Assembly (NCBI RefSeq): GCF_004339665.1
Contig: NZ_SMMU01000001.1
Span: 1-64,000 of the forward strand
Direction: 5' to 3'
DNA: 64,000 nucleotides
Origin: Azotobacter chroococcum
GTDB taxonomy: Bacteria; Pseudomonadota; Gammaproteobacteria; Pseudomonadales; Pseudomonadaceae
Shown here one piece after another: positions 18,976-32,614 of this stretch. Made by a program: the position numbers and the translations under genes. Every line of letters begins with the position of its first letter. The stretch's first letter is position 1. The notes beneath the pieces were generated by a model, which made no database searches, had not been told where the DNA came from, and saw only the letters and a program-made list of their open reading frames with translations.

Positions 18976-19688
18976 CAGCGGCCGGCCACCGGCTCGGCGA
19001 GCAGCTGCAGGCGCTGGGCGATGGCCGCGGGCGGCGCGTCCGGGCGGATCTTGCTCCAGCGCTTGTTCGGCACGTCGCCGGCGATCAGCAGGGTCGAGTG
19101 CCCATCGGGCGTCTGCGACAGCTGGCCGAGCCGGGCGAGGACCAGGTCCATGTTCGCCTTGTCGCCGGTGAGGAAGGTCCAGTTCGGATCGTCCGCGCCC
19201 TGCTGGGCGGCGAAGGCCTTGAGCGCCTGGGGCGAGTCGTGCTCGGGGTCGCTGCTCAGAGAGACGAAATGCACCCGGCCGGCCTGCTCGCCGAGGGCCG
19301 CACGCACCTCGCGCAGCTTGCGGGTGATCAGCGGGCAGGCGTCCTTGCAGCGCGTGTAGCTCACATTGAGCAGTACCACCCGTCCGGCCAGCACGTCGCT
19401 GTAGAAGCGCAGCTCGCGGCCGTCCTGATCGCGCAGCGGGGTGTCGGTGAAATAGCTGCGCGCATCCGGCACACCGCCCTTCACCTCCTGCGCCGCTGCC
19501 CCGGCCGCCGGGGCCGGGGCGTGGCCCTCGTGGGCCTGGGCGGCCGCGACGAGCAGCGCCAGGGCGATGCCGAGAGGGACCGAGATCGATACCGTCCGGG
19601 TAGGAGCGAATTCATTCGCGATGCTTCTGTGCCGGCCGCCGGTCGCGGATAAATCCGCTCCTACAAGTGACCGAAGGAACGTTTTCAT
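18975..19688 (-). CDS. SCO1/SenC family copper protein (second copy)
   Basis: A 237-residue thioredoxin-fold copper chaperone. The copper ligands are Cys114 and Cys118 in TRCKDACP and a His in TPDGHSTLLI. The N-terminus is odd: MKTFLRSL is followed by about 22 residues encoded by an inserted REP-like element, then the hydrophobic signal helix SVPLGIALALLVAAAQA. The ATG overlaps the previous stop (ATGA). A role in loading copper into the multicopper oxidase is inferred from the operon. Similar SCO proteins also serve cytochrome oxidase. Confidence 0.88.
   Translation of the reverse strand: MKTFLRSLVGADLSATGGRHRSIANEFAPTRTVSISVPLGIALALLVAAAQAHEGHAPAPAAGAAAQEVKGGVPDARSYFTDTPLRDQDGRELRFYSDVLAGRVVLLNVSYTRCKDACPLITRKLREVRAALGEQAGRVHFVSLSSDPEHDSPQALKAFAAQQGADDPNWTFLTGDKANMDLVLARLGQLSQTPDGHSTLLIAGDVPNKRWSKIRPDAPPAAIAQRLQLLAEPVAGR
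19600..19664. repeat. REP-like inverted pair inside a coding sequence
   Basis: GTAGGAGCG (19600-19608) and CGCTCCTAC (19656-19664) are exact reverse complements. Each is flanked inward by related bases (ATTCATTCGCGA and TCGCGGATAAATC), the typical look of a pseudomonad REP doublet. It lies wholly within codons 9-30 of the second SCO gene and keeps the frame open. Confidence 0.8.
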
Positions 19689-20341
19689 GGCCTGCCCTCC
19701 TGCGTCGCGTGCCGGGCCATGTGTCCGTGCCCGGCGTGCTCGCGGGCCTCGGCCAGCATCTCGATCCGCGCCAGCAGCACGGCCGGATCGGTGAAGCCGT
19801 AGTAGCGCGTCCACTGCCCGCTGCGGGCGTCGCCGACCAGCAGGGTCGGCGGGTGGCTGGTGAAGTCCGCCGACCGGACGCCGAGGCCCCTGAGGACCTC
19901 GTCCACCGCCGCGGCCTCCCCGGTCAGCCAGCGCCAGCCGGGGCCGGACTGGTAGGCGCGGGAGTATTCCAGCAGCCGCGCCGGGGTATCGCGCAGCGGG
20001 TCGACACTGATCGACAAGAGGCCCACCTCGGCGCCGGCCCGCTCGCCGAGCTGCGCCTGGACCTTCTGCATGATCGCCGAGATCACCGGGCAGACCGTGG
20101 TGCAGCTGGTGTAGACGAAGCCCATCACCACGATGCGTTCGCCCACCGCATCCGCCAGGCGCAGCTGGCGGCCGTGCTGATCGCTCAGCGGCACCTCGGC
20201 GAAGCGCACCCGGGTGCTCTCCGCCCGGGTTTGCGGAAGCGGGTGGCCGGCATGTTCTTCCGTCGCGCCGGCCTGCAGCGTTCCGGCCATCGCCAACAGG
20301 ACGCAGAGCGCCCGGGCCAGGCCGGCCTGAAGTCGTTGCAT
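19685..20341 (-). CDS. SCO1/SenC family copper protein (first copy)
   Basis: A 218-residue exported thioredoxin-fold protein: signal peptide 1-27, a His-rich start of the mature part (EEHAGH), copper ligands Cys80 and Cys84 in TSCTTVCP, and His in DFTSHPPTLL. The ATG has GGAGG nine bases upstream; a GTG two codons earlier is an alternative. A C-terminal His cluster (EHAGHGHMARH) is an additional potential metal site. It follows the propeller gene by two bases and is coupled to the next SCO gene. Probable copper delivery for the oxidase. Confidence 0.88.
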   Translation of the reverse strand: MQRLQAGLARALCVLLAMAGTLQAGATEEHAGHPLPQTRAESTRVRFAEVPLSDQHGRQLRLADAVGERIVVMGFVYTSCTTVCPVISAIMQKVQAQLGERAGAEVGLLSISVDPLRDTPARLLEYSRAYQSGPGWRWLTGEAAAVDEVLRGLGVRSADFTSHPPTLLVGDARSGQWTRYYGFTDPAVLLARIEMLAEAREHAGHGHMARHATQEGRP

Positions 20342-20343
20342 GG

Positions 20344-22260
20344 TCACTGTCCTCCAGCGGGCCGCGCCCGCAGACCGAGATAGGGCAGATCGCCGAACTT
20401 CAGCCCGAGCGACGCCGCCCCCAGGTGCAGGTAGTAGGCGCCGGCCTGCGCCAGCTCGACCGACGCCTCGTAGATCCCCTCGCCCACCTCCCGCGCGGCG
20501 ACCTCCCGCGGCTGCGCGGACGGGGCGCGGAAGTAGCGCACGCGCAGGTCCGCCACGCCGGTCTGGGGCGCCTCGCCGCCCTTCAGCAGGCGCAGGCGCA
20601 GCGTGAAGGGCGCGCCGGCGACCACGCCGTGGCCGTCGACCAGGTACTCCACCTGCAGCCGCGTCCGCTGGCGCTGCCGGTCCGGGTCGGCGCGCACCTC
20701 GAAGGCGAAGCAGTGGGCGATCTGCGGCTGGTTGAGCAGGAAGGCGACGTCGAGGCGGCCGGCGGCCGGCAGCCGGACCCGCGCGCCGAACAGCCCCGGC
20801 TCCAGCTCGCGCAGGCTGCGCGGCACCACGGTCGCCGCGCGGGCCGTGTGCCCGCGGTTGAGATAGCCGGACATCGGCGCGTTCATGCCCTCCATGTAGA
20901 AGTAGATGGTGTTGTCCACCGGGTTGACCACGAACAGTGCGGCATCGTCGCCGGCCGGGGCCAGGCTGCTGGCCAGCGGCAGGTTGCCGGCCAGCCTGGG
21001 CGCCGCAGGTCCCACCTCGAAGCCGAGCACGCCCGGCTCGCGGCCCTTGCCCAGCGAGGCCAGGTCGATCATCGACACCTTCGGCGAGGCCAGCCCGCGC
21101 ACGTAGGCGAAGGCGCGGGTGAAGGCGATCTGGTAGGGCTCGGCGGCGACCTCCAGGCGATGCAGCACCTCGTCGCTGGCGGCGTCGATCACCGTCCCCG
21201 TGTTATCCGCGGTGTTGAGCACGAAGCCGTAACGGCCGTCCGGGGCGAACGCCAGCGGGCCGATGCCCCGCCCGACCGGGATCGTCTTGCGCGTCTCCAG
21301 GCTGACGGCGTCGATCACGCTGAGCGTGCCGGCCTCGCCGTCGCTGACGTAGACCGCCCCGGACAGCGGCGACAGGGCCACGCCGAGCGGATGCGGCCCG
21401 CTGCGGATCTCGCGGATTCGCTCCAGGGTCGCCACGTCGAACACCGTCAGGGTGCCGGCCTCGCGGCTGCTGACGAAGGCATGCCGCGAATCGGCGCTGA
21501 AGGCGATTTCGTGGTGGCCGCGGCCGGTGTCCGCCTGCAGTACCGGTTTCAGGGTCCGGGTGTCGATCACCGTCACCCCGCTGCCGCTTTCCCCGGCGGC
21601 GTCGTTGCCGACCCACAGGTAGCGGCCGTCGGGCTGCAGGGCCAGACGCACCGGCCGTGCCCCGGCAGGGACACTGGCGAGCACCTGGAAGCGCTCGGCG
21701 TCGATCACCGCCACCTCGCCGGCCTCCGGCATGGAGACGTAGAGGCGCCGCTCGGCGGGGCTGGACACCCAGTCCATCGGCGGACGCCTGAGCGGAATGC
21801 GGGTGAGCATGCTGGTCGTCCCGCCCACCGAGGTCAGCGGGTCGACCACCGTGATGCTCGGGTCCCGGTTGAGGATCAGCAGGTAGTAGCTGGTCAGGTC
21901 GAGCAGCGGGCGCACGCCCGGCAGGCCCTTGAGGTAGAGGCCGATGCGGCTGCGGCAGGCGGTCTGCGGATCGTCGTTGCCGGTCGCCAGGTCGAGCCAG
22001 GCGCCCGGCACCTGGCCGGCCAGCGGCTGGCCGCTGGCCGCGTCGCTCAGCCGGAAGCGCAGGTCGGCGAACATCCCCTCGGTCGGCTCCGCGCCGTCGA
22101 CCGGCTGCACCGCGAACTCGACGGCGATGCCGTCGCGCACCAGCCGGTTGCCGGCCTTCTCCCCGGGCGCCGGCGGGCGGCTGTCGAACAGGAACAGGCC
22201 GGCGCCGAACGCCAGACCGAACGGGAGCAGCAGCGCCAACCCCTTGTGCACGGCTTTCAC
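20344..22260 (-). CDS. YVTN-family beta-propeller exported protein
   Basis: A 638-residue protein with an N-terminal signal/anchor helix (about 6-25) and a central run of 40-residue YVTN repeats (for example GVALSPLSGAVYVSDGEAG, LAFAPDGRYGFVLNTADN) that should form a seven-bladed propeller at about 140-420. A C-terminal Ig-like beta region (about 500-630) follows. Such proteins often accompany multicopper or quinohemoprotein oxidases, but the exact job is unknown. It starts 42 bases after the oxidase gene and is coupled to the SCO genes. Confidence 0.8.
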   Translation of the reverse strand: MKAVHKGLALLLPFGLAFGAGLFLFDSRPPAPGEKAGNRLVRDGIAVEFAVQPVDGAEPTEGMFADLRFRLSDAASGQPLAGQVPGAWLDLATGNDDPQTACRSRIGLYLKGLPGVRPLLDLTSYYLLILNRDPSITVVDPLTSVGGTTSMLTRIPLRRPPMDWVSSPAERRLYVSMPEAGEVAVIDAERFQVLASVPAGARPVRLALQPDGRYLWVGNDAAGESGSGVTVIDTRTLKPVLQADTGRGHHEIAFSADSRHAFVSSREAGTLTVFDVATLERIREIRSGPHPLGVALSPLSGAVYVSDGEAGTLSVIDAVSLETRKTIPVGRGIGPLAFAPDGRYGFVLNTADNTGTVIDAASDEVLHRLEVAAEPYQIAFTRAFAYVRGLASPKVSMIDLASLGKGREPGVLGFEVGPAAPRLAGNLPLASSLAPAGDDAALFVVNPVDNTIYFYMEGMNAPMSGYLNRGHTARAATVVPRSLRELEPGLFGARVRLPAAGRLDVAFLLNQPQIAHCFAFEVRADPDRQRQRTRLQVEYLVDGHGVVAGAPFTLRLRLLKGGEAPQTGVADLRVRYFRAPSAQPREVAAREVGEGIYEASVELAQAGAYYLHLGAASLGLKFGDLPYLGLRARPAGGQ

Positions 22261-22302
22261 GGTCGATACCTCGCATTCTTGTCGTTGTCATGGGCGCCTC
22301 GC

Positions 22303-25300
22303 TCAGCGCGAATTGCCCTTGCCGTTCTTGCCCTTGCCCTGCTCCTGCTGCACCCGCAGAAGGCCCCACAGCCCGCCGGCGTTGCCGAAGGCGGCCTGGT
22401 CCCGGTACAGATAGTCGCCGGGCGCGGCGTTGCCGCCGCCGGCGCCGGGGTACAGGAAGTTGAAGTGCGCCGCCGGCAGCACGCTTTCCTGGGCGCCGGC
22501 GTAGCGGCTCAGCGGGTTGTTGCCGAAGCGCACCGAGGCGACACCGGCATCCGGGATCGGATAGCCGTTCTCGGTGTACTGGGCGAGGAAGGGCTCCTGC
22601 GGGAACAGGTGGCCGTCGAGCCCGAAGGTCGCCGCCCGGCTGCCGCCCGAGGGCATGGTCACATGGATGCGCAGCGGCTGGCCGGGACTGGCGGTGAGCA
22701 CCGGGGTCACCGGATCGCCGCCGACCAGTTCGTTGCTATAGGCCATGTGGACGTTCTCGAGGTCGCCCCAGCCGCCATGGCCGAAGGGGGCGTCGGGCGC
22801 CAGGCCGAAGCGGTACCAGAGCGGCTCGCTCCGGTAGTTGACCGCCATGCCGGAGTTGTCCTCCGGGTCGACCGGGATGCCGAAGCCCTCGGCGGCCATG
22901 TTCTCCACCGGCCGGCCGTTCGCCCAGCGCAGGTTCAGCCCCTTGTGCCAGACCAGCGAGAAGTCGCGATAGTCGGCCTGCCCGGACTGCTTCACCGTGG
23001 CCGCCGCGCGCATGCCCGCATCCTCCGTCCAGGTCGAGGCCAGCGGCAGCACGCTCATCGCCCCGGCCAGTCCCTTCTGGCCCTGCTTGATCGGGTCGGC
23101 CGGCAGCAGGTTGAGAGCGCCGAACTCGACGGCCGTGGCCTCGATCTTGTCGAGGTTGCGCTGGGCGTCCTCGACCGGCTTGCCCTCGCGCTCCAGATGG
23201 CCGGCGTAGAAGCGGTAGGTGCGGCTCTGGTACTGCCCGCCGGCAACCCGCGGCGGCACCGTCTGCTCCGGGTTGATGCCGACGTTGAAGCCGTCGGCCT
23301 TGGTCACGTCGTAGGCCAGCAGCTGGGCGTGCAGGCCGACGTGGGCGGAGGGGCGCATCAGGTTGTTGTTGAAGGTGGTCGAACCCTCGGCGCCGTCGCG
23401 GTCGCGCTTCACTACACCGGCCATGACCGCATAGGTCGGCAGGTCGGGCATCTGCTCGGGCAGGCGGTTCTCCAGGGTGACGTCGATGCAGTCGCCCGCC
23501 GCGGCGCGCAGCACCAGCGGCTCGACCGGGACGCCGGCCTTGAGCTTGCCGGTGTCCGGATCGAGGTCGGCCTTGTGCACGTAGAGGATCGCGGTGGGGT
23601 CGTGCAGCGGCCCGGACTGGCCGCCGAGGGTCACACTGGCGCCGGTTTCCTCGTCGATCACCGTGGTCTGCGCGATGGTCGTCGCCCGCGGGTTGAACAC
23701 CAGGGTGCCGCCGGCCGGGTTCAGCGGCGCGCCGACGTGCTGCCCCTCGCCCGCCGGATCGCCGATGGTCAGCCCGAGGGCGTTGTCGAGGATGTCGTTG
23801 GCCAGCGCCGCGACGATCTCGTAGCTGCGCAGCGGCGTCGCGCGGGTGCCGTTGCCGCTGGGGTTGGGACTGACGCGCGGGCACACCCCGTCGAAGGCGG
23901 CGGTGTTGCGCGCTGCCACCGGCCGCGGGTTGTTCGGCAGCGGCTGGAGGTCGTCGCGGCTGACCGTGTAGTTGCGCATCACGCCCCACAGGCCGTTCCA
24001 GTAGCCCTCCAGCGAGGCGTTCATGCTGTACAGGTAGTCGGCGGTTTCCGCGACGGCGTCGGACATCATGGCCACCGGGGCGACGAAGCCGAACTGCTCG
24101 GAGATGCCGACCATCTGCGCGGACCTCCAGCCCGAGTTGGGACTGCGCCCGTAGCCATTGCCGTAGCCGGTGCCGTTCTGCAGCCATTTCACCCCGTGCA
24201 GGGTGACGTTGTGCGCCTCCTCGTGGCCGCCGGCATGCACCCGCAGGCGCACGTTGTCGCCGGAATAGCTGCGCAAGAGCGGCGTGAAGGGATCGCCCGG
24301 CAGGTCGCCGGCGACGTTGACGTGCGGCGGGAAGGCCGTGACGCCGCCGCTCGTTCCTTCGGCCTCCTGGAGCGCCGAGGGCGCCAGGTTGAGCGGTGCG
24401 ATGACCCGGTCGGTACGGCTCTGCAGGGCATGCGCCAGGTCCCCGGCCAGCCCCGCGGCCTGCATCCCGGGCTTGCCGTCCGGGCCGCTGCGGTTCGGGT
24501 CGTAGACCCGCAGCCCCACGGGCTCGTGCCGGTAGTTGACGACGAAGATCCCCGGATCGTCGACCGAGATGGCCTGCGGGCAGGGCCGCGCCGGACAGCC
24601 CGGCACCTGGCCGCCGGCGACTTCCACCACCGACTCCAGCAGCGTCGAGGCGTTGCGGCGCACCGGCGGGCTGATCGCATGGCGGAAGGTCTCGGCCGTC
24701 GCCGGGTAGGCCATCGGGTCGGGAATCCCGTCGGGCCCGGCGCCCACGTAGACGCCGGCCTCGTAGGCATGCTGGAAGTCGCTGTACTCGAGGAAGAACT
24801 CGCGGAAGCTGTCGTTCCTGCCGTCGCCGTCGTAGTCGCCGGTGGCGATCACCGCCTGCCAAGAGGTCGGCCCGCCGTCGGCGCGGGTGTACAGCGGCTC
24901 GCCGGTTTCCGCGTGGTACCAGTTGGAGCCGGCCGGCTCGGTCAGCACGGTGGCGTAGAGGCCGACCTGCTGGTGGGTGGAGGGGCCGAAGTGGTCGTGG
25001 GTGAAGATGTTGCCCAGGCCGCGGTCGACGTCGTGGGTGTTGACCACCGGGTCGGCGAACCAGCGCTGCAGGGTGGTCCGCGCACCGACCCAGTCGGCCC
25101 GGTTGAACTGGCCGAAATAGGGATGGATCTTCGCCTGCGGGCAGTCCGGCGTGCCGTTGCGCGCATCACCCGGCGTGCACCGGTTATACGTGCGGATGGC
25201 ATGGATGGTCTCGACCACCGCCGCGGGCGAGAGCACGCCGTCCTCATAGTTCCAGCCGTTGGCCGAGCCATCGGCGGCGGTCAGGTCCCATTTCGGCAGG

Positions 25301-28104
25301 TGGATGTGCTGGCCGATCACGTCGGTCGGGGTGCGCACCTGGTAGTCGTCCAGCTCGTAGAACGCCGGCACCAGGTTGGTGTGGTGATACATGGTGCAGT
25401 CGAAGGTGTTCATCCGCATCACCAGAGGCTCCGGCGGCTTGCGCTTGTCGATGGTCGGCACCGCGTCCTCCCAGAGGGTGAGGATGCGGGTCTGCGGGAA
25501 GTGGTAGCCGACCTTGTTGAACACCGCGTCGAACTGGATGTTAGCGCCCTTGTAGACCCGCGGCCGGTCGGCGGTGAAGGACGAGGAACCGCTGAAGGAA
25601 AGGCCGCTGCCGCCGGCGAACTTGCCGGCCCCGGCCGCCGCGGTCAGGCGCATCTGGCGGTCGTCCATGCACGGCTCGAAGAAGGGCGCGCCGGCCACCG
25701 GCGGCGCGCCATTGGTGCGGAAGCTCTTCTGCTGCACGCTGCCGTCGGGCAGCAGCGCATGGCTGTCGTGGGAACCCTTGGCATGGAAGGCCATGGCCGC
25801 CTGCTCGACGTCGGTGCCCTCCTCGGGGAAGTAGACCGGCTTGGCCTTCTTGACGAGCTTGCTGAAGTCCAGGGAACTGGTGACGACCGTGGCCTCGCCG
25901 CCGGCCGACCAGCCGAGCAGCGCGTTGCGCGGCAGGCCGCCGTCCCAGCCGCCGGCCTGGGCCGGGTCGAGGTTGGCCCACAGCGCGTTGCCGCTGGCGC
26001 GCAGCGCCCTCGCCTTGTCGGCGTCGAGCATGTCCAGCGGCGGGGTCGGCGGGCGCTGGCCGACGCTGTGCTCGATGCCGCCGATCCAGAACGGGAAGCC
26101 CGGGTTCTTCAGGCTGCCGTCGGCGTTGCGGTTGGCCTCGCTGCGGTCGACCAGGGCCACCGAGCCGACCACCCGGCCATCGTCGTCATCGCCACTGTCG
26201 CCGTCATCGTCGGGCAGGCTCTGACCGATCTTCGTCACCACCCGGACCCTGCCCGGCATCGGCGCCAGCGCCTTGCCCGGCAGCGGCACCACTGCCGGGA
26301 TCGGCGTGCCGGCGACGATCTCGCCGTCCGGCAGGGCCCGTGCGCCCTGCGCCGGCAGGCCGCTGCGCAGCTCGAAGGGCTCCTCGTGGAAGCCGTCCTC
26401 GCCCGCCTCGCTGACCGCCAGCCGGGTGCCTTCCTCGAACACGTCGTGGGTCCGCCACATGCTCCACATGCCCTGGGCGAAGTGCGGGTAGAAGTGGCAG
26501 TGGTAGATGGCGTCGCCGGCCACCCGGTTGCGGTTGCCCGAACCGCCGTTGGCGATCTCGTAGGTGTAGCCCGAGCCCGGCCCGAGGCCCTGGGCGTCCA
26601 TGTAGTCGGAGTTGTCGTCGTTGGGGTTGTACAGCCACTGGTGGCCATGCAGGTGGAAGACGTGCTGCTCGTGGCCGACGTGGGTGTTGCGGAACTTGAC
26701 GAAATCGCCGATGTAGCTGTGGTTGACGTTCGACGGCTCGGCCGGATACAGCGCCATGGCGGCCTTGATGCCGATGGCCCCGGCCGGCGGCGTCTGGCCC
26801 GGTCTCAGGGATTCGAGGCCGACGTTGGCCGGCACGTCCACCAGCATGGCGGCGTCGCCGACCGTGTGCGCGCTGAGGAAGAACTCCTCGTAGTGGCAGG
26901 TCAGGCAGTCGTGCATCGGCCCGACGCCGAGGCGGTTGGCGAGCACCTCGGCGCCGACGCCGTTGGCGCCGTAGTTGATCATGAAGGCGTCGCGGGTCGG
27001 CTCCAGCACATGGCCGAACTGCGGATCGGCCCAGTAGCCGGGGAAGGCCTGGGCGGCCACCGCCTCGTCCTGGAAGGCGACGGCGAAGTCGCGGAACGGC
27101 TCCAGCCGGTTGGGCAGCGCCGGGTTGCGCTTGCCCTGGCGCTCCAGCGGATAGGTGGAGGCCGGGAAGCTGCCGTCCGTATTCGGCCCCATGACGATGG
27201 CGTCGCTGTGGCTGGCGACGATCTGGCTGCCGTCGATCATGTTGAGGATCGGCGCGCCGGCCTTGCCCTCGCTGCGCCAGGGTTCGGCGTCCGGGTAGCG
27301 CGCCTCGTAGTCGACGATCGGCTGGCCGGTCGGCGTGCGGCCGGTGCTGGCCAGGCGCATCTCCTCCTCGGTCAGGGTGTTGCGGTAGATCCGCCCGCCC
27401 CTGGGCACCACCACCACCTGGGCGAACAGGCCGTTGCCGGCATTGCCGGCCGTGCCTTCGCCGCCGAAGGTCGCGCCGTCGCTGGTGGCGAGAAAGACGC
27501 CTTCGCGCTCGGCGAACAGGCTGTAGCTGCGGCTGGCGCCCGGCGCCAGCAGGAAGCTGCCGTTGCGCCCACTGTTCGCGGCGATGTCGCCGACGCTGCC
27601 CACCGCCTGCATTCCGTTGACCTTGAAGCCGATCTGCCGGCCGCGCACCTGGTCGTCGACCTGCTGCTCGGGCTCCTCGGCGTTGTTCGGGTTGGCCTGC
27701 GCGGCCAGCAGGTTCTGCAGGTTGATCTTCAGGCAGTCGCCCTCGGCGACCCGCAGCACCAGCGGCCGCGGCCGCTTGTCCGGCCGCAGCGTGACCCGCC
27801 CGGGCTGCGCCGCGCCGCCCTGGTGCAGCGGCGTGCCGTCCTCGTCGACCACGTCCCGGCGCAGCGCGAACAGCATGCCGTTGACGTTCTGCGCGCCGAG
27901 GCGGTTGAACATCAGCGGCTGGTCGATCGCCACCACGTCGGCGCTCAGGGTGCGCGCGCAACCGATGGCGGCCTCGGCCTGTCGATCGGGCAGTAGTCCT
28001 GCAGCGGCCAGCACCAGCAGGCCACCGAGGCGTACGAAAAACCTGACTGCGTCGTCGTCTCGACGGAGAGCAATGCTGGCCATGATGTTGTTTCTGTTCA
28101 TCAT
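22303..28104 (-). CDS. mnxG: MnxG-type giant multicopper oxidase
   Basis: A 1933-residue exported protein (signal region to about residue 46). Copper motifs of multicopper oxidases are visible: [10 protein letters not shown] near 480, the type 1/type 3 motif [13 protein letters not shown] near 535, [11 protein letters not shown] near 1035 and NVTLHGVKW near 1300. Size and motif spread match MnxG of Mn(II)-oxidizing Pseudomonas (about 1950 residues), which oxidizes Mn(II) to Mn(IV) outside the cell. A CLTCH heme-c-type motif near residue 400 is unexpected. AAGGTGA precedes the ATG. It is the first gene of the operon, behind a sigma-54 promoter match. Substrate specificity is inferred from family only. 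Confidence 0.82.
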   Translation of the reverse strand: MMNRNNIMASIALRRDDDAVRFFVRLGGLLVLAAAGLLPDRQAEAAIGCARTLSADVVAIDQPLMFNRLGAQNVNGMLFALRRDVVDEDGTPLHQGGAAQPGRVTLRPDKRPRPLVLRVAEGDCLKINLQNLLAAQANPNNAEEPEQQVDDQVRGRQIGFKVNGMQAVGSVGDIAANSGRNGSFLLAPGASRSYSLFAEREGVFLATSDGATFGGEGTAGNAGNGLFAQVVVVPRGGRIYRNTLTEEEMRLASTGRTPTGQPIVDYEARYPDAEPWRSEGKAGAPILNMIDGSQIVASHSDAIVMGPNTDGSFPASTYPLERQGKRNPALPNRLEPFRDFAVAFQDEAVAAQAFPGYWADPQFGHVLEPTRDAFMINYGANGVGAEVLANRLGVGPMHDCLTCHYEEFFLSAHTVGDAAMLVDVPANVGLESLRPGQTPPAGAIGIKAAMALYPAEPSNVNHSYIGDFVKFRNTHVGHEQHVFHLHGHQWLYNPNDDNSDYMDAQGLGPGSGYTYEIANGGSGNRNRVAGDAIYHCHFYPHFAQGMWSMWRTHDVFEEGTRLAVSEAGEDGFHEEPFELRSGLPAQGARALPDGEIVAGTPIPAVVPLPGKALAPMPGRVRVVTKIGQSLPDDDGDSGDDDDGRVVGSVALVDRSEANRNADGSLKNPGFPFWIGGIEHSVGQRPPTPPLDMLDADKARALRASGNALWANLDPAQAGGWDGGLPRNALLGWSAGGEATVVTSSLDFSKLVKKAKPVYFPEEGTDVEQAAMAFHAKGSHDSHALLPDGSVQQKSFRTNGAPPVAGAPFFEPCMDDRQMRLTAAAGAGKFAGGSGLSFSGSSSFTADRPRVYKGANIQFDAVFNKVGYHFPQTRILTLWEDAVPTIDKRKPPEPLVMRMNTFDCTMYHHTNLVPAFYELDDYQVRTPTDVIGQHIHLPKWDLTAADGSANGWNYEDGVLSPAAVVETIHAIRTYNRCTPGDARNGTPDCPQAKIHPYFGQFNRADWVGARTTLQRWFADPVVNTHDVDRGLGNIFTHDHFGPSTHQQVGLYATVLTEPAGSNWYHAETGEPLYTRADGGPTSWQAVIATGDYDGDGRNDSFREFFLEYSDFQHAYEAGVYVGAGPDGIPDPMAYPATAETFRHAISPPVRRNASTLLESVVEVAGGQVPGCPARPCPQAISVDDPGIFVVNYRHEPVGLRVYDPNRSGPDGKPGMQAAGLAGDLAHALQSRTDRVIAPLNLAPSALQEAEGTSGGVTAFPPHVNVAGDLPGDPFTPLLRSYSGDNVRLRVHAGGHEEAHNVTLHGVKWLQNGTGYGNGYGRSPNSGWRSAQMVGISEQFGFVAPVAMMSDAVAETADYLYSMNASLEGYWNGLWGVMRNYTVSRDDLQPLPNNPRPVAARNTAAFDGVCPRVSPNPSGNGTRATPLRSYEIVAALANDILDNALGLTIGDPAGEGQHVGAPLNPAGGTLVFNPRATTIAQTTVIDEETGASVTLGGQSGPLHDPTAILYVHKADLDPDTGKLKAGVPVEPLVLRAAAGDCIDVTLENRLPEQMPDLPTYAVMAGVVKRDRDGAEGSTTFNNNLMRPSAHVGLHAQLLAYDVTKADGFNVGINPEQTVPPRVAGGQYQSRTYRFYAGHLEREGKPVEDAQRNLDKIEATAVEFGALNLLPADPIKQGQKGLAGAMSVLPLASTWTEDAGMRAAATVKQSGQADYRDFSLVWHKGLNLRWANGRPVENMAAEGFGIPVDPEDNSGMAVNYRSEPLWYRFGLAPDAPFGHGGWGDLENVHMAYSNELVGGDPVTPVLTASPGQPLRIHVTMPSGGSRAATFGLDGHLFPQEPFLAQYTENGYPIPDAGVASVRFGNNPLSRYAGAQESVLPAAHFNFLYPGAGGGNAAPGDYLYRDQAAFGNAGGLWGLLRVQQEQGKGKNGKGNSR

Positions 28105-28158
28105 GGCTCACCTTGGTTTCGATTCCGGGCGCCAATGCGGGGGACGCTGCAGCCACTC

Positions 28159-28174
28159 AGCAACCGCCATGCCA
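28159..28174 (-). promoter_or_regulatory. Sigma-54 (RpoN) promoter of the mnxG operon
   Basis: Read on the minus strand the site is TGGCATGGCGGTTGCT. It matches the -24/-12 consensus TGGCACG-N4-TTGCW with a single C-to-T difference and exact spacing. Transcription would start about 45 bases before the mnxG ATG. It requires a bacterial enhancer-binding protein, such as the NtrC-family regulator at 216-1634. Confidence 0.65.
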
Positions 28175-28177
28175 GGG

Positions 28178-28198
28178 TGAAATACTTTCGATATTTCA
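28178..28198. promoter_or_regulatory. Dyad upstream of the mnxG promoter
   Basis: TGAAATA (28178-28184) and TATTTCA (28192-28198) form a perfect 7-bp inverted repeat with a 7-base spacer, in an AT-rich patch just upstream of the -24 element. It is too close to be a typical enhancer site and could bind a repressor or a bending protein. Confidence 0.35.
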
Positions 28199-28551
28199 AA
28201 TGGTTGCAGTTTGCCATCAGCCGTATTCGGAGAAATCACCCGGCATTTGCAGGGTTTCTTCGGCAAATCTGCTGGCAAAATGAAAGGCCGTGCCATCAAG
28301 GGCAGATCCCGCTGGGGCAACGCCTCCCCGAAGGTGGGGGAGCAACGGCCCCAGAGGTGGGGACAGGCCGGCTCCCGGCCGTGCGGCCAGAACCAGGAAG
28401 ACGAAGGCTGTGGCCCGCCCGCAGCGCCCTGGCAGCGCCGAGTCCCCGCCAACATGAGCGATCCTCATGCAAACCCTCATCTGCCGCGAAAGCCATGCAG
28501 CTTTGCTATTATCTGCAGCCTTTCCCCCGGCTTTACCCAGGTATTCCGTTC

Positions 28552-32244
<3,693 letters not shown>

Positions 32245-32284
32245 CCACACAAGGCGCGGCATCCACACCGCGCCAGGAGTCCCT

Positions 32285-32605
32285 ATGACCGACACGCCCT
32301 ATCTGCTCGACCAGCTGGAAACCGCCGACATGCTGGAGATCGACGGCCTCCACGCCAGCGACTTCAGCCTCGACGACGCCCTGCTGGACGAAGCCGACGC
32401 AGCCGCCACGGCCGACCAGCCCTTCGCCAGCGAAGGCACCGTACTGCGCATCGAAGCCCTCGACGGCCGCGAGCGCCGCCACTGGCAGTTCAGCTACAAC
32501 CAGGTGATGGAGGCTGCCTATGACCCAGCCGATGACAGCTGGCAACTGGAAGGCGAACACCGGCTGAAATGCTTCGCCGCCATCGGTGCCGAGGGGGATG
32601 ACTGA
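32285..32605 (+). CDS. Small acidic protein (possibly DUF5629)
   Basis: A 106-residue, strongly acidic soluble protein with no signal or membrane helix. The sequence LLDQLETADMLEIDGLHASDF and the strand segment RRHWQFSYNQVMEAAYD recall a small family found next to metH in pseudomonads that I believe is DUF5629, but I am not certain. It starts 40 bases after metH with AGGAG before the ATG, so it is probably co-transcribed. Function unknown. Confidence 0.65.
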   Translation: MTDTPYLLDQLETADMLEIDGLHASDFSLDDALLDEADAAATADQPFASEGTVLRIEALDGRERRHWQFSYNQVMEAAYDPADDSWQLEGEHRLKCFAAIGAEGDD

Positions 32606-32614
32606 AGCGAAACC

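Larger units (their letters stand above)
28105..28551. other. Divergent intergenic region mnxG/metH
   Basis: This 447-base region contains the sigma-54 promoter and a dyad serving mnxG (listed separately) and, nearer metH, GC-rich hairpins: CTCCCC/GGGGAG around 28325-28344 and GGCCGG/CCGGCC around 28367-28381. I looked for cobalamin and S-adenosylhomocysteine riboswitch motifs for metH and found no convincing match. Confidence 0.45.

Noticed and set aside
20425-27996. A 2523-codon plus-strand open frame opposite the mnxG and propeller genes
   Set aside because: It is antisense to an operon with clear copper, SCO and propeller motifs; its translation is low-complexity His/Arg/Gly/Ala text typical of the complement of GC-rich coding DNA.
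28290-28551. Riboswitch (cobalamin or S-adenosylhomocysteine) ahead of metH
   Set aside because: GC hairpins are present, but I could not match the conserved core boxes of either class. An Infernal search with those models would decide.
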